DNA of 56,070 bases from Arthrobacter sp. Alg241-R88 (GCF_900537115.1 NZ_UNRG01000003.1:386211-442280), one strand, 5' to 3'. Positions 8,084 through 17,619 are shown, counted from the first letter of the stretch. The notes: generated by a model not told the origin, from the letters alone. Numbers and translations: made by a program.

Positions 8084-9319
8084 TCAGCGCAGGGCCTTGG
8101 CGTTGCCTCGGCCCACCTGGTTTGCCGCATGCCCCAGCCATTCCAGGGGCCCGCGCCACTTCAGCAGCACGAACACTATGCCCACAATCACTGCTGTGGC
8201 GGCGTGGGCGAAGTACATCGCGTCCTCAGTCCACCCGGCCGGGAGCGGCTTGAGGTAGAAGCCCGAAACCACCCACACGTGGACGGAGTAGAGGGTCAGG
8301 GTCATGGCGCCCGCACCGCGAAGCGGCAGCAACAGGTCCAGGGCCACCCACTCGGCCAGCCTGCCCAGCAGGAGGAAGGCCCCGATTACCGCCGCTGCCA
8401 CGGCGGACGTATGCAGCAGGTCAAGCGGCGTGGCCGAATGGGGCGCCGCCGAGGCCAGCCACCACCAGGACCCTTCCTGCGGGATGCCCGTCAGGTTTAC
8501 CTGCAGCACGCTGTGCAAGGGATAGCCGGGGGAATCAAGCAACTTTTCCAGGGCAGCCCGGCCGCCCCAGCTTTCCATCGCAGCGTTTCCCAGGGATTTG
8601 GCCAGGACGGCAACGATGGTGCCGCCGATCAGGAGCACCCACGGGACGAGGGCCTTGTTGAGCATCAGGCGGCCGACGACGAGCCCCACCAGCAGGTAGG
8701 ACAGCCACTGGAAGACGGGGTAATAGCCGGTGAAAAAGAGGTCCGCCAGGAGCCGGGTGGGGGTGGACAGATCCTCCCAGGAGGGGTTGTGGCCGAGCCT
8801 TAGCGGCGGGTTCGCAGCCAGCAGCCAGGGGCGCAGCAGGTACGCCAAAACCGGTGAGGCAAGGATCCAACCGGCTGCCCATCCGACGAGCGGCTTCAGC
8901 TTCATGCCCAGGAACGGCAGGACGCACAGGAACAGCACTGCGTAGTGGACCAGGATGATGGCCAGGTTCACTTCAAGGCCGCCCAAGCTGAGTCCGACGG
9001 CGGCAATCACCAGGGCGCGCAGGGCAACGCCGCGCCGGGCTGCCGACAGGTCCGGGCCATCCAGCGGCTTGTGCTTGCCCGTGGACAAGGCAAGGCCAAC
9101 GCCTGCCAGCACTGCGAACAGTGCGGCTGCCCGGCCCGAAAAGGTCAGGCCGATCCAGGTGGGGGTCAGGTCGGCGTTCGACTCGAACGTGGGAAGCAGA
9201 TGGGTGGCCATCATCCCCAGCAGGGCCAGCCCGCGCGCCGCGTCAATGCCATGCAGCCGGCCGGGCACGGACCGGCTGGCGGCCGTCCTGGAAGAGGAGG
9301 CGGCGTTACGGGAGGTCAT
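8084..9319 (-). CDS. Multi-pass membrane acyltransferase-like protein (HGSNAT/DUF1624-DUF418 type)
   Basis: A 411-residue polytopic membrane protein with about ten hydrophobic segments. It opens with RLHGIDAARGLALLGMMATHLLP, the typical start of heparan-alpha-glucosaminide N-acetyltransferase-like and DUF1624 proteins, with a conserved Asp/Arg and His. The C-terminal half (GAGAMTLTLYSVHVWVVSGF) matches DUF418-type ends. Such proteins move acyl groups across the membrane or modify envelope glycans, but the substrate here is unknown. It is transcribed alone, away from the SOS-box gene at 9397. Confidence 0.75.
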   Translation of the reverse strand: MTSRNAASSSRTAASRSVPGRLHGIDAARGLALLGMMATHLLPTFESNADLTPTWIGLTFSGRAAALFAVLAGVGLALSTGKHKPLDGPDLSAARRGVALRALVIAAVGLSLGGLEVNLAIILVHYAVLFLCVLPFLGMKLKPLVGWAAGWILASPVLAYLLRPWLLAANPPLRLGHNPSWEDLSTPTRLLADLFFTGYYPVFQWLSYLLVGLVVGRLMLNKALVPWVLLIGGTIVAVLAKSLGNAAMESWGGRAALEKLLDSPGYPLHSVLQVNLTGIPQEGSWWWLASAAPHSATPLDLLHTSAVAAAVIGAFLLLGRLAEWVALDLLLPLRGAGAMTLTLYSVHVWVVSGFYLKPLPAGWTEDAMYFAHAATAVIVGIVFVLLKWRGPLEWLGHAANQVGRGNAKALR

Positions 9320-9375
9320 GCCCAGATCGTCTCACACCTGCCTGTGCCGAAGCTGTCAACAAATACTCCTTGTGT

Positions 9376-9391
9376 TCGAATATATGTTCGA
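9376..9391. promoter_or_regulatory. LexA (SOS) box
   Basis: TCGAATATATGTTCGA matches the actinobacterial SOS box TCGAAC-N4-GTTCGA at all but one position. It lies 5 nt upstream of the ATG at 9397, overlapping the expected core promoter. Confidence 0.8.
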
Positions 9392-9396
9392 ATAAT

Positions 9397-9765
9397 ATGG
9401 ACCGCATGCAAACCCCATCACCCGAAATCCCCGCTTCGGAGTCACAGCATGCCGGGCCACTGAAGGCAATGAGCCCGGGTGTTGTTGACTACCTCTTCCG
9501 CCAGCTGGTGACTGGAAAATCCTCCGAGGATATCCAGTGGGAGCAGGAGGGCGTTAGCCTGTCGGCGCAGCCGGAGGGGGCGGAGCTCGCGCGCCGGCTC
9601 GGCGAGACGGATATCGACGCCCTGACTCCGGTAGAACTGTTCCACTACGTCCGGGCAGCCCAGCGGCTGGCTGCGTGGGCGGAAGGGCTGAGACAGTCGG
9701 CAGTCGGCAGGTACTGCCAGCCTGGTCCTGGTGAACCGCCACGCGCTCAAAGGGACCGCTGCTGA
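9397..9765 (+). CDS. Small SOS-controlled protein, DUF222-like fragment
   Basis: 122 residues (MDRMQTPSPEI.. to ..PPRAQRDRC). The segment LTPVELFHYVRAAQRLAAWAEGLRQSAV resembles the N-terminal helix pair of DUF222/13E12 HNH endonucleases (their LxxxELxxxxxxWxRLxxWxxxRQ pattern). No DUF222 core or HNH motif follows before the next gene. It may be a decayed or truncated HNH gene, or a short stand-alone protein. The LexA box directly before the ATG supports the start and SOS induction; several 13E12-family genes in mycobacteria are LexA-controlled. Function unknown. Confidence 0.6.
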   Translation: MDRMQTPSPEIPASESQHAGPLKAMSPGVVDYLFRQLVTGKSSEDIQWEQEGVSLSAQPEGAELARRLGETDIDALTPVELFHYVRAAQRLAAWAEGLRQSAVGRYCQPGPGEPPRAQRDRC

Positions 9766-9799
9766 GGTGGGCGTCGGGGCAGCTGCCTAGGATGGAGGC

Positions 9800-10582
9800 G
9801 TGACCGACACCCTCCCCGTCGCCGCCATCCAGTACCAGCCCCTGGACGGAGGAATCACCGCAAACGCTGCCGAGCATGTGCGCCTCATCGAGGATGCCGA
9901 TGACCACGGCGCCCGCCTGGTAGTCTTCCCGGAACTGTCCCTCACCGGCTACCGGCTGGATCTCCTCAAGGACTCCGACTCCTGGCTGATGCCGGATGAC
10001 GAACGCCTAGGCGATGTCCGGGAGATCTGCCGCAGGACCGGGATTACGGCTGTTGTGGGCGCTGCCCTCCGCGAAAGTGATGGTGCGGCGCGGTTGGCAT
10101 CTGTAGCCATTCATCCGGACGGCAGCACGGAAACGGCGTTCAAGACTCACCTCCACGGCCAGGAGCAAGAGCTGTTCATGCCGGGGGAGGGCACCACCCT
10201 GATCATGGTGGACGGGTGGACCATTGCACTCGCTCTCTGCTTCGACACCTCCGTACCGGCCCACGCAACCGACGCCGCTGCAGCCGGAGCTGACGTCTAT
10301 TGCGTGTCCGCCCTCTATACCAGGGACGAGGAACACCGGCTGGCCCTCCACCTCGGAGCCCGGGCCATGGACAACAGGATGTTCACGCTGCTCGCCAACC
10401 TCGGCGGCAGGAGTCCCCTGGGTGACTCCTGCGGCTTGAGCGGCTTGTGGGGTCCCGACGGCTTTGCGCTGAAGCAAGCCGCGGGAACCGGCACCGAAGT
10501 TGTTCCCTGCATCCTGCAGCGAAGCCGCCTCGCAAAATACCGCAAGCACAGCGGCGGCCCCTCCGGCGGGGCGGCTGTTTGA
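9800..10582 (+). CDS. Carbon-nitrogen hydrolase (nitrilase superfamily)
   Basis: 260 residues with the nitrilase Glu-Lys-Cys triad: E45 in FPELSLTGY, K115 in FKTHLHGQE and C147 in ALCFDTSVP. It probably hydrolyses a small amide. Length is normal for the family. The GTG start has GGAGG close upstream and TAGGAT (9788-9793) 6 nt before it, so it may be leaderless. No neighbour points to the substrate; dapA follows on the same strand but has its own promoter-like element. Confidence 0.85.
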   Translation: MTDTLPVAAIQYQPLDGGITANAAEHVRLIEDADDHGARLVVFPELSLTGYRLDLLKDSDSWLMPDDERLGDVREICRRTGITAVVGAALRESDGAARLASVAIHPDGSTETAFKTHLHGQEQELFMPGEGTTLIMVDGWTIALALCFDTSVPAHATDAAAAGADVYCVSALYTRDEEHRLALHLGARAMDNRMFTLLANLGGRSPLGDSCGLSGLWGPDGFALKQAAGTGTEVVPCILQRSRLAKYRKHSGGPSGGAAV

Positions 10583-10640
10583 CGTTCATCACGCCGCCCC
10601 TATTGTCCTAACCGGCCGGGGACAGGGTAACGTTTTTTCC

Positions 10641-11549
10641 ATGGCTGACACTTCCGCGCGCATCCCTGCCCTTGGCACCCTCCTGACCGCCATGGTCACG
10701 CCGTTCACGAAGGACGGCACAGTGGACTACCAGCAGGCCGCGGAACTGGCCAGCAAGCTGGTGGACGACGGCTGCGACGGCTTGGTGGTCACCGGAACCA
10801 CGGGCGAAACTTCCACCCTCACCGACGAAGAGAACCTGGGCATGTTCCGGGCCGTCAAGGAAGCGGTCGGAGGCCGGGCGGCAATCATTGCCGGCACCGG
10901 CACCAACGACACCGCACACTCAGTGCACCTCTCCCAGCAGGCTGCGGCCCTCGGCGTCGACGGCATCCTGCTGGTGACCCCCTACTACAACAAGCCCAGC
11001 CAGTCCGGCCTGCGCGCACACTTCGAAACCATCGCCTCCGCCGCGGACGCGCCCGTTATGCTGTACGACATCCCCGGCCGGTCCTCGATCGCCATCGAAC
11101 CCGAGACCATGATCCGCCTGGCGCAGCACCCCAATATTGTGGCCGTCAAGGACGCCAAGGCCGATTTCGTTGCGGCCACCCGCGTTATGGCCGAAACGGA
11201 CCTGCTCTTCTACTCCGGCGACGACGGACTGACCCTGCCCTGGATGGCGCTGGGTGCCGTGGGCCTCGTCGGCGTCACCACGCATGTGGCCACCCGCCAG
11301 TTCCGCGACCTCATCGATGCGGTCAACGCCAACGACCTCGAAACCGCGCGGAAAATCAACTTTGAGCTTCAGCCCGTGGTCCGCGCCACCATGACCCGGG
11401 TCCAGGGGGCCGTTGCGGCCAAACAGATTCTTAAATGGCAGGGAGTCCTGCCCAACTCGATTGTCCGTTTGCCCCTCGTGGAGCCGGACGAAGCCGAGAT
11501 CGAAACCATCCGCGGGGATTTGGCGGAAGCGGGGCTGGTCTTTTCCTGA
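10641..11549 (+). CDS. dapA: 4-hydroxy-tetrahydrodipicolinate synthase DapA
   Basis: Condenses pyruvate with aspartate semialdehyde. The 302 residues show the substrate loop GTTGETSTLT, the Tyr region VMLYDIPGRSS and the Schiff-base Lys in NIVAVKDAKAD. Start ATG 10641 is chosen because TAACGT (10628-10633) is 7 nt upstream and MADTSARIPALGTLLTAMVTPF is a family-typical beginning; the longer frame from 10500 overlaps the amidase gene. rnj follows 41 nt later, as in many actinobacteria. Confidence 0.95.
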   Translation: MADTSARIPALGTLLTAMVTPFTKDGTVDYQQAAELASKLVDDGCDGLVVTGTTGETSTLTDEENLGMFRAVKEAVGGRAAIIAGTGTNDTAHSVHLSQQAAALGVDGILLVTPYYNKPSQSGLRAHFETIASAADAPVMLYDIPGRSSIAIEPETMIRLAQHPNIVAVKDAKADFVAATRVMAETDLLFYSGDDGLTLPWMALGAVGLVGVTTHVATRQFRDLIDAVNANDLETARKINFELQPVVRATMTRVQGAVAAKQILKWQGVLPNSIVRLPLVEPDEAEIETIRGDLAEAGLVFS

Positions 11550-11590
11550 GGAGTAAGACCAGCACCCTTCCGCCTGGAAAGTAGTGCAAT

Positions 11591-13282
11591 ATGACCCAAA
11601 CTGCCCTCACCGGCCTTGTCACCCCTCCCCGCCTGCCGCAAGGCACGCTGCGGATCGTTCCGCTCGGCGGACTGGGGGAGATCGGCCGGAACATGGCCGT
11701 GTTCGAAATCGACGGCAAACTGCTGATCGTGGACTGCGGCGTGCTCTTCCCGGAGGAAACCCAGCCCGGCGTCGACCTGATCCTGCCTGACTTCTCCTAC
11801 ATCGAAAACCGGCTGGACGACATCGTGGCTGTGGTCCTCACCCACGGGCACGAGGACCACATCGGCGCTGTTCCGTACCTGCTGCGCCTCCGCGGTGACA
11901 TCCCGCTGGTCGGTTCGCAACTGACCCTTGCCCTGATTGAGGCGAAGCTGCAGGAGCACCGCATCCGGCCCTACACCCTCACCGTCGAGGAAGGCCAAGT
12001 GGAGAAGTTCGGCCCCTTCGAATGCGAGTTCGTAGCGGTCAACCACTCCATCCCCGACGCCTTGGCCGTGTTCCTCCGCACTGCAGGCGGCACGGTCCTG
12101 CACACAGGCGACTTCAAGATGGACCAGCTTCCCCTTGACGGCCGCATTACCGACCTGCGGCACTTCGCCAAGCTCGGCGAAGAGGGCGTTGACCTCTTTA
12201 TGTCGGACTCGACCAATGCCGACATCCCCGGTTTTACTACCGCGGAAAAGGAAATCGGCCCCACCCTGGAGCGCCTCTTCGGCCAGGCCACGAAGCGGAT
12301 CATCGTGGCATCGTTCTCTTCCCACGTGCACCGTGTGCAGCAGGTCCTGGACGCAGCCGCAAAGCACAACCGCAAGGTGGCCTTCGTTGGCCGCTCGATG
12401 GTCCGCAACATGGCCATCGCGGAGAAGCTCGGCTACCTGGACGTCCCGCCTGGGCTCATCGTGGACATCAAGAACATCGATAACCTGCCGGACAACCGCG
12501 TGGTGCTGATGTCCACCGGTTCCCAGGGCGAACCGATGGCCGCACTGTCCCGCATGGCAAACGGCGACCACCGCGTGGTGGTGGGCGACGGTGACACGGT
12601 CATCCTCGCATCCAGCCTCATCCCCGGAAACGAAAACGCCGTCTTCCGGATCATCAACGGTCTGCTCAAGCTCGGTGCCGACGTTATCCACAAGGGCAAT
12701 GCCAAGGTCCACGTCTCCGGGCACGCCGCCGCCGGCGAACTCCTCTACTGCTACAACATCCTTGAGCCGCTCAACGCGATGCCGGTGCACGGTGAAACCC
12801 GCCACCTGATCGCCAACGGCAAGATCGCCATTGAGTCAGGCGTGCCGGAAGCCAGCGTGATCCTCGCGGACAACGGCACCGTAATCGACCTCAAGGACCA
12901 CCGCGCAGATGTGGTGGGCCAGGTTGAAGTGGGCTTTGTCTATGTGGACGGCTCCAGCGTGGGCGAAATCACCGACGCCGACCTCAAGGACCGCCGGATC
13001 CTCGGCGACGAGGGGTTCATCTCCATCATCACGGTCATCAACCGGACCACCGGCAAGGTGGTCTCCGGACCCGAGATCCACGCCCGGGGCGTGGCAGAGG
13101 ACGATTCCGTCTTCGACGACATCATCCCCAAGATCAACGCCGCGCTGGAGGAAGCCGTCCTGAACCATGCGGACCACACCAGCCACCAGCTCCAGCAGGT
13201 GGTCCGCCGCGTGGTGGGCACGTGGGTCAACCGCAAGCTCCGCCGCAAGCCCATGATCATTCCTGTGGTGCTGGAGGCGTAG
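11591..13282 (+). CDS. rnj: Ribonuclease J
   Basis: A metallo-beta-lactamase/beta-CASP ribonuclease with endo- and 5'-exonuclease activity on mRNA and rRNA. The 563 residues contain the zinc motif LTHGHEDHIG, the later MSDSTNADIPG, the beta-CASP motif FSSHVHRV and the C-terminal HVSGHAA/MPVHGETRHL blocks. Length is full for the family. It follows dapA on the same strand with a 41-nt gap and a weak GGAAAG Shine-Dalgarno. Confidence 0.95.
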   Translation: MTQTALTGLVTPPRLPQGTLRIVPLGGLGEIGRNMAVFEIDGKLLIVDCGVLFPEETQPGVDLILPDFSYIENRLDDIVAVVLTHGHEDHIGAVPYLLRLRGDIPLVGSQLTLALIEAKLQEHRIRPYTLTVEEGQVEKFGPFECEFVAVNHSIPDALAVFLRTAGGTVLHTGDFKMDQLPLDGRITDLRHFAKLGEEGVDLFMSDSTNADIPGFTTAEKEIGPTLERLFGQATKRIIVASFSSHVHRVQQVLDAAAKHNRKVAFVGRSMVRNMAIAEKLGYLDVPPGLIVDIKNIDNLPDNRVVLMSTGSQGEPMAALSRMANGDHRVVVGDGDTVILASSLIPGNENAVFRIINGLLKLGADVIHKGNAKVHVSGHAAAGELLYCYNILEPLNAMPVHGETRHLIANGKIAIESGVPEASVILADNGTVIDLKDHRADVVGQVEVGFVYVDGSSVGEITDADLKDRRILGDEGFISIITVINRTTGKVVSGPEIHARGVAEDDSVFDDIIPKINAALEEAVLNHADHTSHQLQQVVRRVVGTWVNRKLRRKPMIIPVVLEA

Positions 13283-13421
13283 CCTTCCTCGCCGCCGGCT
13301 TCGGCCCGTGCTCCTGGTCCCGTCCAGGAATGCGGGCCGGACGTGTTTAAGCCCTCAGAACCGGCATCCACCGGCGCCCAAATCCCCGGAAAACCACGGC
13401 CGTTCCGGTACCGTGGCTACT

Positions 13422-16328
13422 ATGGCCACTCGTACTACTTCCGCGCCCAATGGTTCAAACAGGGCCAGCTCCGGCAGCAAATCCGGCGGTTCCGGCGGCC
13501 GCGGTTCCGGCTCCACGGCAGCGAAATCCCCGGCGTCCAAGTCGGGGCGGGCCGGGAGCTCCGGCACGGCGCGGACCCGCCAGCTTCCCGCCGTCGAACA
13601 GCACCAGCCCTGGCTGCTGCGGGTAGTGGGGGGAGCATGGCTGGGAATCGGCCACCTCGTGGGCGGGGGAGTGCGGCGCATCGGCCATGACGTCAGCGAC
13701 CTTCCGGCGGACGAGCGCCGTGACGGTGCCGCCCTCTTCAACCTGGCCCTGGGCGTCTTCATCGCCACCTTCGCCTGGTGGGGGCTCACCGGATGGTTCC
13801 CGGACGCCGTCTACAGCGTCGTGAACGGTACGTTCGGCTGGATCTCGCTGCTGCTCCCGCTGATGCTTTTTGTGTGCGCCTTCCGGCTGTTCCGGCAGCC
13901 CTCCGACGGCCGGGGCAACAACAGGGTGGGTATCGGCTTTCTGATCATGACCTTCGCAGGGTGCGGCCTTGCGCACGTCCTGGGCGGCCAGCCCACCGTC
14001 GCCCAGGGTTTTGACGGGTTGCGGCAGGCCGGCGGCATGCTGGGATTCCTGGGCGCGTCGCCGCTGGCGGCCATCCATCCGGCCGTGCCGCTGGTGCTCT
14101 ACGGGCTGCTCGCCTTCGTATCCCTGCTCATCATCACCGCTACGCCGTTCGGTGCCATTCCCCGGCGGCTTCGCGGTGCCTATGAGCACCTGATGGGCAT
14201 CGACCTGCTGGACCAGGAGGACAGCGATCGTCACGACCGCAGCTACCTTGAGCGGACCCCGCCCGCCGCACCGAAAAAGAAGAAGCGCCGCCTGTTCGGC
14301 AAGGAAGAGGACGCCGACGCCGGCCTGGAAGGCTATGTGGGCGACGAAGCGTTCGAGCACGCCGTCATCGACGACGACGAGCCGCAGCCGCCGCGCCCCG
14401 CCCCGGGGGTCCGCCGCCCCACCCAGGCCGAGATCGCCGTCGAGAAGATCAAGGCGGCGCAGGGACTCGGCGCTGCTGCTTCCGCTGAACCGGGGGAGAA
14501 CGCCACCGAAGCCATCCCCATGATCACCCCGGGCCTGTCCGCCTCCGGTGGCCAGGCGGGTTCCGCGGCGCCCACCGTGCCGTCCAACCCTGTGGCTCCC
14601 GCACCGCCGCCCGTTCCCATCCCGCAGCGGACCGAGCAGTTGTCGCTTGCCGGTGACGTGACCTACACCCTCCCTGCCTCGGACTACCTGACCCCGGGCT
14701 CAATCCCGAAGGAGCGCACGGAGGCCAACGACGCCGTCGTCGCTGCCCTCACCGACACGCTTCAGCAGTTCAACGTGGATGCCACCGTGACAGGCTTCAG
14801 CCGCGGTCCCACCGTCACCCGGTACGAGATCGAGCTGGCCCCGGGAACCAAGGTGGAGCGGGTTACCGCCCTGTCGAAGAACATCTCGTACGCGGTGGCC
14901 TCCAGCGACGTGCGGATCCTGAGCCCCATCCCGGGCAAGTCCGCCATCGGCATCGAGATCCCCAACACGGACCGTGAGACCGTCTCGCTGGGCGACGTGC
15001 TGCGCAGCCAGAACGCCCGCCGCACCGACCATCCGATGGTGATGGGCGTGGGCAAGGACGTTGAGGGCGGCTACGTGGTGGCCAACCTCGCCAAGATGCC
15101 CCACCTGCTGGTCGCCGGCGCCACCGGTGCCGGTAAGTCGTCCTTCGTGAACTCCATGATCACGTCCATCCTGATGCGCGCCACCCCGGACGAAGTCCGG
15201 ATGGTCATGGTGGACCCCAAACGGGTGGAACTCACGGCCTACGAAGGCGTCCCGCACCTCATTACACCCATCATCACCAACCCCAAGAAGGCGGCGGAGG
15301 CCCTGCAATGGGTGGTCCGGGAGATGGACGCCAGGTATGACGACCTCGCGAATTACGGCTTCAAGCATATTGACGACTTCAACAAGGCGGTCCGTGCCGG
15401 CAAGGTCCAGCCGCCGGTCGATTCCAAGCGGGTGATCCGCCCGTACCCCTACCTGCTGGTGATCGTGGATGAGCTCGCCGACCTCATGATGGTGGCGCCA
15501 CGCGACGTGGAAGACTCGATCGTCCGCATTACCCAGCTTGCCCGCGCCGCCGGCATCCACCTCGTCCTGGCCACGCAGCGGCCGTCCGTGGACGTGGTCA
15601 CCGGCCTCATCAAGGCCAACGTTCCTTCGAGAATGGCGTTTGCCACCTCGTCCGTCACCGACTCGCGTGTGGTCCTTGACCAGCCGGGCGCGGAGAAGCT
15701 CATTGGCCAGGGTGACGCCCTCTTCCTGCCCATGGGTGCTTCAAAGGCCATGCGCGTCCAGGGTGCCTGGGTCACGGAGTCCGAGATCCACAAGGTGGTT
15801 GAGCACGTCAAGGGACAGCTCCAGGCGGCCTACCGTGACGACGTCGCCGTCGACGCGCCCAAGAAGCAGATCGACGACGACATCGGGGACGACCTCGAGG
15901 TGTTGCTGCAGGCCACCGAGCTGGTGGTTACCACGCAGTTCGGCTCCACATCCATGCTCCAGCGCAAGCTGCGGGTCGGCTTCGCCAAGGCTGGCCGCCT
16001 GATGGACCTGCTCGAATCGCGGGGAGTAGTGGGCCCCTCCGAGGGTTCCAAAGCCCGCGACGTCCTGGTGAAGCCGGACGACCTGGCGCCGGTCCTCGCA
16101 GCCATGAAGGGCCAGGAGGCGCCGAAGGCACCGGACGCCCAGACGGCAGCCCTCAGCGACAACGCCAACGCCAATATCGCCCAGGGCGGCTATGCCGAGG
16201 ACCTGGTAGCCGCGGACCTGGACCAGCGGAAGCAGAACGTCGAATATTACGACGGATCTGACTCCGCTCCGGGCGGGTATGACGACGAAGACGGCTCGGA
16301 AGACGCCTGGTCGCTGACCGGGCGCTAG
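13422..16328 (+). CDS. ftsK: DNA translocase FtsK
   Basis: Septal DNA pump that clears and aligns chromosome dimers at division. The 968-residue protein has a basic Ser/Gly-rich N-terminus and four to five membrane segments (about residues 100-250). A Pro/Ala-rich linker follows, then the motor with Walker A GATGAGKS (566-573). A Walker B (LLVIVDELADLMM) and a C-terminal gamma winged-helix (TSMLQRKLRVGFAKAGRLMDLL) complete it. Start ATG 13422 is preferred: TACCGT is 7 nt upstream, and the in-frame start at 13308 adds residues rich in rare patterns. pgsA follows after 23 nt. Confidence 0.95.
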   Translation: MATRTTSAPNGSNRASSGSKSGGSGGRGSGSTAAKSPASKSGRAGSSGTARTRQLPAVEQHQPWLLRVVGGAWLGIGHLVGGGVRRIGHDVSDLPADERRDGAALFNLALGVFIATFAWWGLTGWFPDAVYSVVNGTFGWISLLLPLMLFVCAFRLFRQPSDGRGNNRVGIGFLIMTFAGCGLAHVLGGQPTVAQGFDGLRQAGGMLGFLGASPLAAIHPAVPLVLYGLLAFVSLLIITATPFGAIPRRLRGAYEHLMGIDLLDQEDSDRHDRSYLERTPPAAPKKKKRRLFGKEEDADAGLEGYVGDEAFEHAVIDDDEPQPPRPAPGVRRPTQAEIAVEKIKAAQGLGAAASAEPGENATEAIPMITPGLSASGGQAGSAAPTVPSNPVAPAPPPVPIPQRTEQLSLAGDVTYTLPASDYLTPGSIPKERTEANDAVVAALTDTLQQFNVDATVTGFSRGPTVTRYEIELAPGTKVERVTALSKNISYAVASSDVRILSPIPGKSAIGIEIPNTDRETVSLGDVLRSQNARRTDHPMVMGVGKDVEGGYVVANLAKMPHLLVAGATGAGKSSFVNSMITSILMRATPDEVRMVMVDPKRVELTAYEGVPHLITPIITNPKKAAEALQWVVREMDARYDDLANYGFKHIDDFNKAVRAGKVQPPVDSKRVIRPYPYLLVIVDELADLMMVAPRDVEDSIVRITQLARAAGIHLVLATQRPSVDVVTGLIKANVPSRMAFATSSVTDSRVVLDQPGAEKLIGQGDALFLPMGASKAMRVQGAWVTESEIHKVVEHVKGQLQAAYRDDVAVDAPKKQIDDDIGDDLEVLLQATELVVTTQFGSTSMLQRKLRVGFAKAGRLMDLLESRGVVGPSEGSKARDVLVKPDDLAPVLAAMKGQEAPKAPDAQTAALSDNANANIAQGGYAEDLVAADLDQRKQNVEYYDGSDSAPGGYDDEDGSEDAWSLTGR

Positions 16329-16351
16329 CCCAAAGAATGTAGCCTAGGAAG

Positions 16352-16993
16352 GTGACTAGCACCGATGCAACCGCCGCCGGCTCAGGCCGTGCCGGGGTCT
16401 GGAACCTTCCCAATGTCCTGACCATGCTCCGCATCGCGCTGGTGCCGTTCTTCGTCTGGTTCCTGATCGCTGACGCGCCGGGCCTGCAGAGCGAGGCCGG
16501 GCCCTGGCGCTGGGCAGCGGCGGCGGCGTTCGCCGTCGCAATTTATACGGACAAGCTCGACGGCGACATCGCCAGGAGCCGGAACCTCGTGACCGACTTC
16601 GGCAAGATTGCCGATCCGATTGCGGACAAGCTGCTGATCGGGTCCGCGCTGGTCATGCTGTCCGTGCTTGGCGAACTGCCCTGGTGGGTCACGGTGGTGA
16701 TCCTGGTCCGTGAGTGGGGCATCACAGCGCTGCGTTTCTTCGTGATCCGCTACGGTGTCATCCCCGCGTCGCGGGGTGGCAAGCTCAAAACGGTCGTCCA
16801 GACGGCGGCCATCTTCCTGTACCTCCTGCCGCTGGCGGCCATTATGCCGTGGCTGTCATGGGCGGCTTTCGCCGTGATGATGGTGGCCGTGTTGATCACC
16901 GTCTGGACCGGCGTCGAGTACGTCGTCGAGGCGCTGCGCCTGCGGTCCAGGGGAAAGCTGCAGGGAACGGCCAACGGGCAGGAGCCGGCGTGA
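16352..16993 (+). CDS. pgsA: CDP-diacylglycerol-glycerol-3-phosphate 3-phosphatidyltransferase
   Basis: Makes phosphatidylglycerolphosphate, the precursor of phosphatidylglycerol and cardiolipin. The 213 residues contain the CDP-alcohol phosphotransferase motif DGDIARSRNLVTDFGKIADPIAD (DGxxAR-x8-GxxxDxxxD) and about five membrane segments. The GTG start has both AGGAAG and a TAGCCT hexamer 6 nt upstream. Its TGA overlaps the cinA GTG (GTGA), so the two are translationally coupled. Confidence 0.93.
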   Translation: MTSTDATAAGSGRAGVWNLPNVLTMLRIALVPFFVWFLIADAPGLQSEAGPWRWAAAAAFAVAIYTDKLDGDIARSRNLVTDFGKIADPIADKLLIGSALVMLSVLGELPWWVTVVILVREWGITALRFFVIRYGVIPASRGGKLKTVVQTAAIFLYLLPLAAIMPWLSWAAFAVMMVAVLITVWTGVEYVVEALRLRSRGKLQGTANGQEPA

Positions 16994-17469
16994 CAAACCT
17001 TCACCATTTGTCGGAACAGGCCGTCAGGAAGGCACTGGAACTGGGACGCACCGTGGCGACGGCCGAGTCGCTGACGGCCGGCATGGTCTCAGCTGTCCTC
17101 GCTGACACCCCGGGCGCCTCCGGGATGCTGCAGGGCGGCGTGGTGGCTTACCAGAACTCGGTTAAGGAGAACGTCCTGGGGGTTTCCCCGGAATTGCTCG
17201 CCGACGCCGGATCCGTTGACAGCGCTGTTGCCGCCGCCATGGCCGCCGGCGCCCGGACCGCCCTTGGCGCCGATATCGGTATTTCTACCACCGGAGTTGC
17301 CGGACCGGAAGCCCATGATGGAAAGCCAGTGGGAACGGTGTACATCGGCATTGCTACGGCGGCGGGAAGCGCCGGCTTTGAGTATGTGTTTTCCGGGAAC
17401 CGGTCCGAAATCCGTGGGCAGGCATGCGGCGTTGCACTGGAAAGGCTACTGGAAGCACTGGCTTCCTGA
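16990..17469 (+). CDS. cinA: CinA C-terminal domain protein (nicotinamide-nucleotide amidase)
   Basis: 159 residues making only the CinA-C/PncC domain, which deamidates NMN in NAD recycling. Visible motifs are ATAESLTAGMVSAVLADTPGAS, GGVVAYQNSVK and GISTTGVAGP. The N-terminal MoCF-type half of long CinA is absent, as is normal in actinobacteria. The GTG overlaps the pgsA stop by 4 nt. Confidence 0.92.
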   Translation: MTNLHHLSEQAVRKALELGRTVATAESLTAGMVSAVLADTPGASGMLQGGVVAYQNSVKENVLGVSPELLADAGSVDSAVAAAMAAGARTALGADIGISTTGVAGPEAHDGKPVGTVYIGIATAAGSAGFEYVFSGNRSEIRGQACGVALERLLEALAS

Positions 17470-17619
17470 AGTTACCCGCCTGTAAAGTTGTTGGGAACAA
17501 AAGCCGGTACCGATTAGTTATTACATTGTGTCGCTTCCGGAGAGCGGGGGCGCCTAGGATAAAACCACCACCATGGTTCGCTCTACGGCGAACCGACTAA
17601 GAGGAGCAAGGCGATACAG
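17470..17619. promoter_or_regulatory. Promoter region of the ClgR-like gene with perfect inverted repeat
   Basis: A -10-like TAGGAT lies at 17555-17560. Just downstream, a perfect inverted repeat GGTTCGC-N6-GCGAACC spans 17575-17594, between the presumed transcription start and the start codon. It resembles the GTTCGC/GCG half-sites reported for ClgR operators, but the spacer is 6 nt, one more than I recall for the consensus. It may be an autoregulatory site. Confidence 0.5.

Noticed and set aside
11369..12805. 478-codon open frame antisense to RNase J
   Set aside because: His/Val/Asp-rich shadow of a well-supported gene, with no domain pattern.
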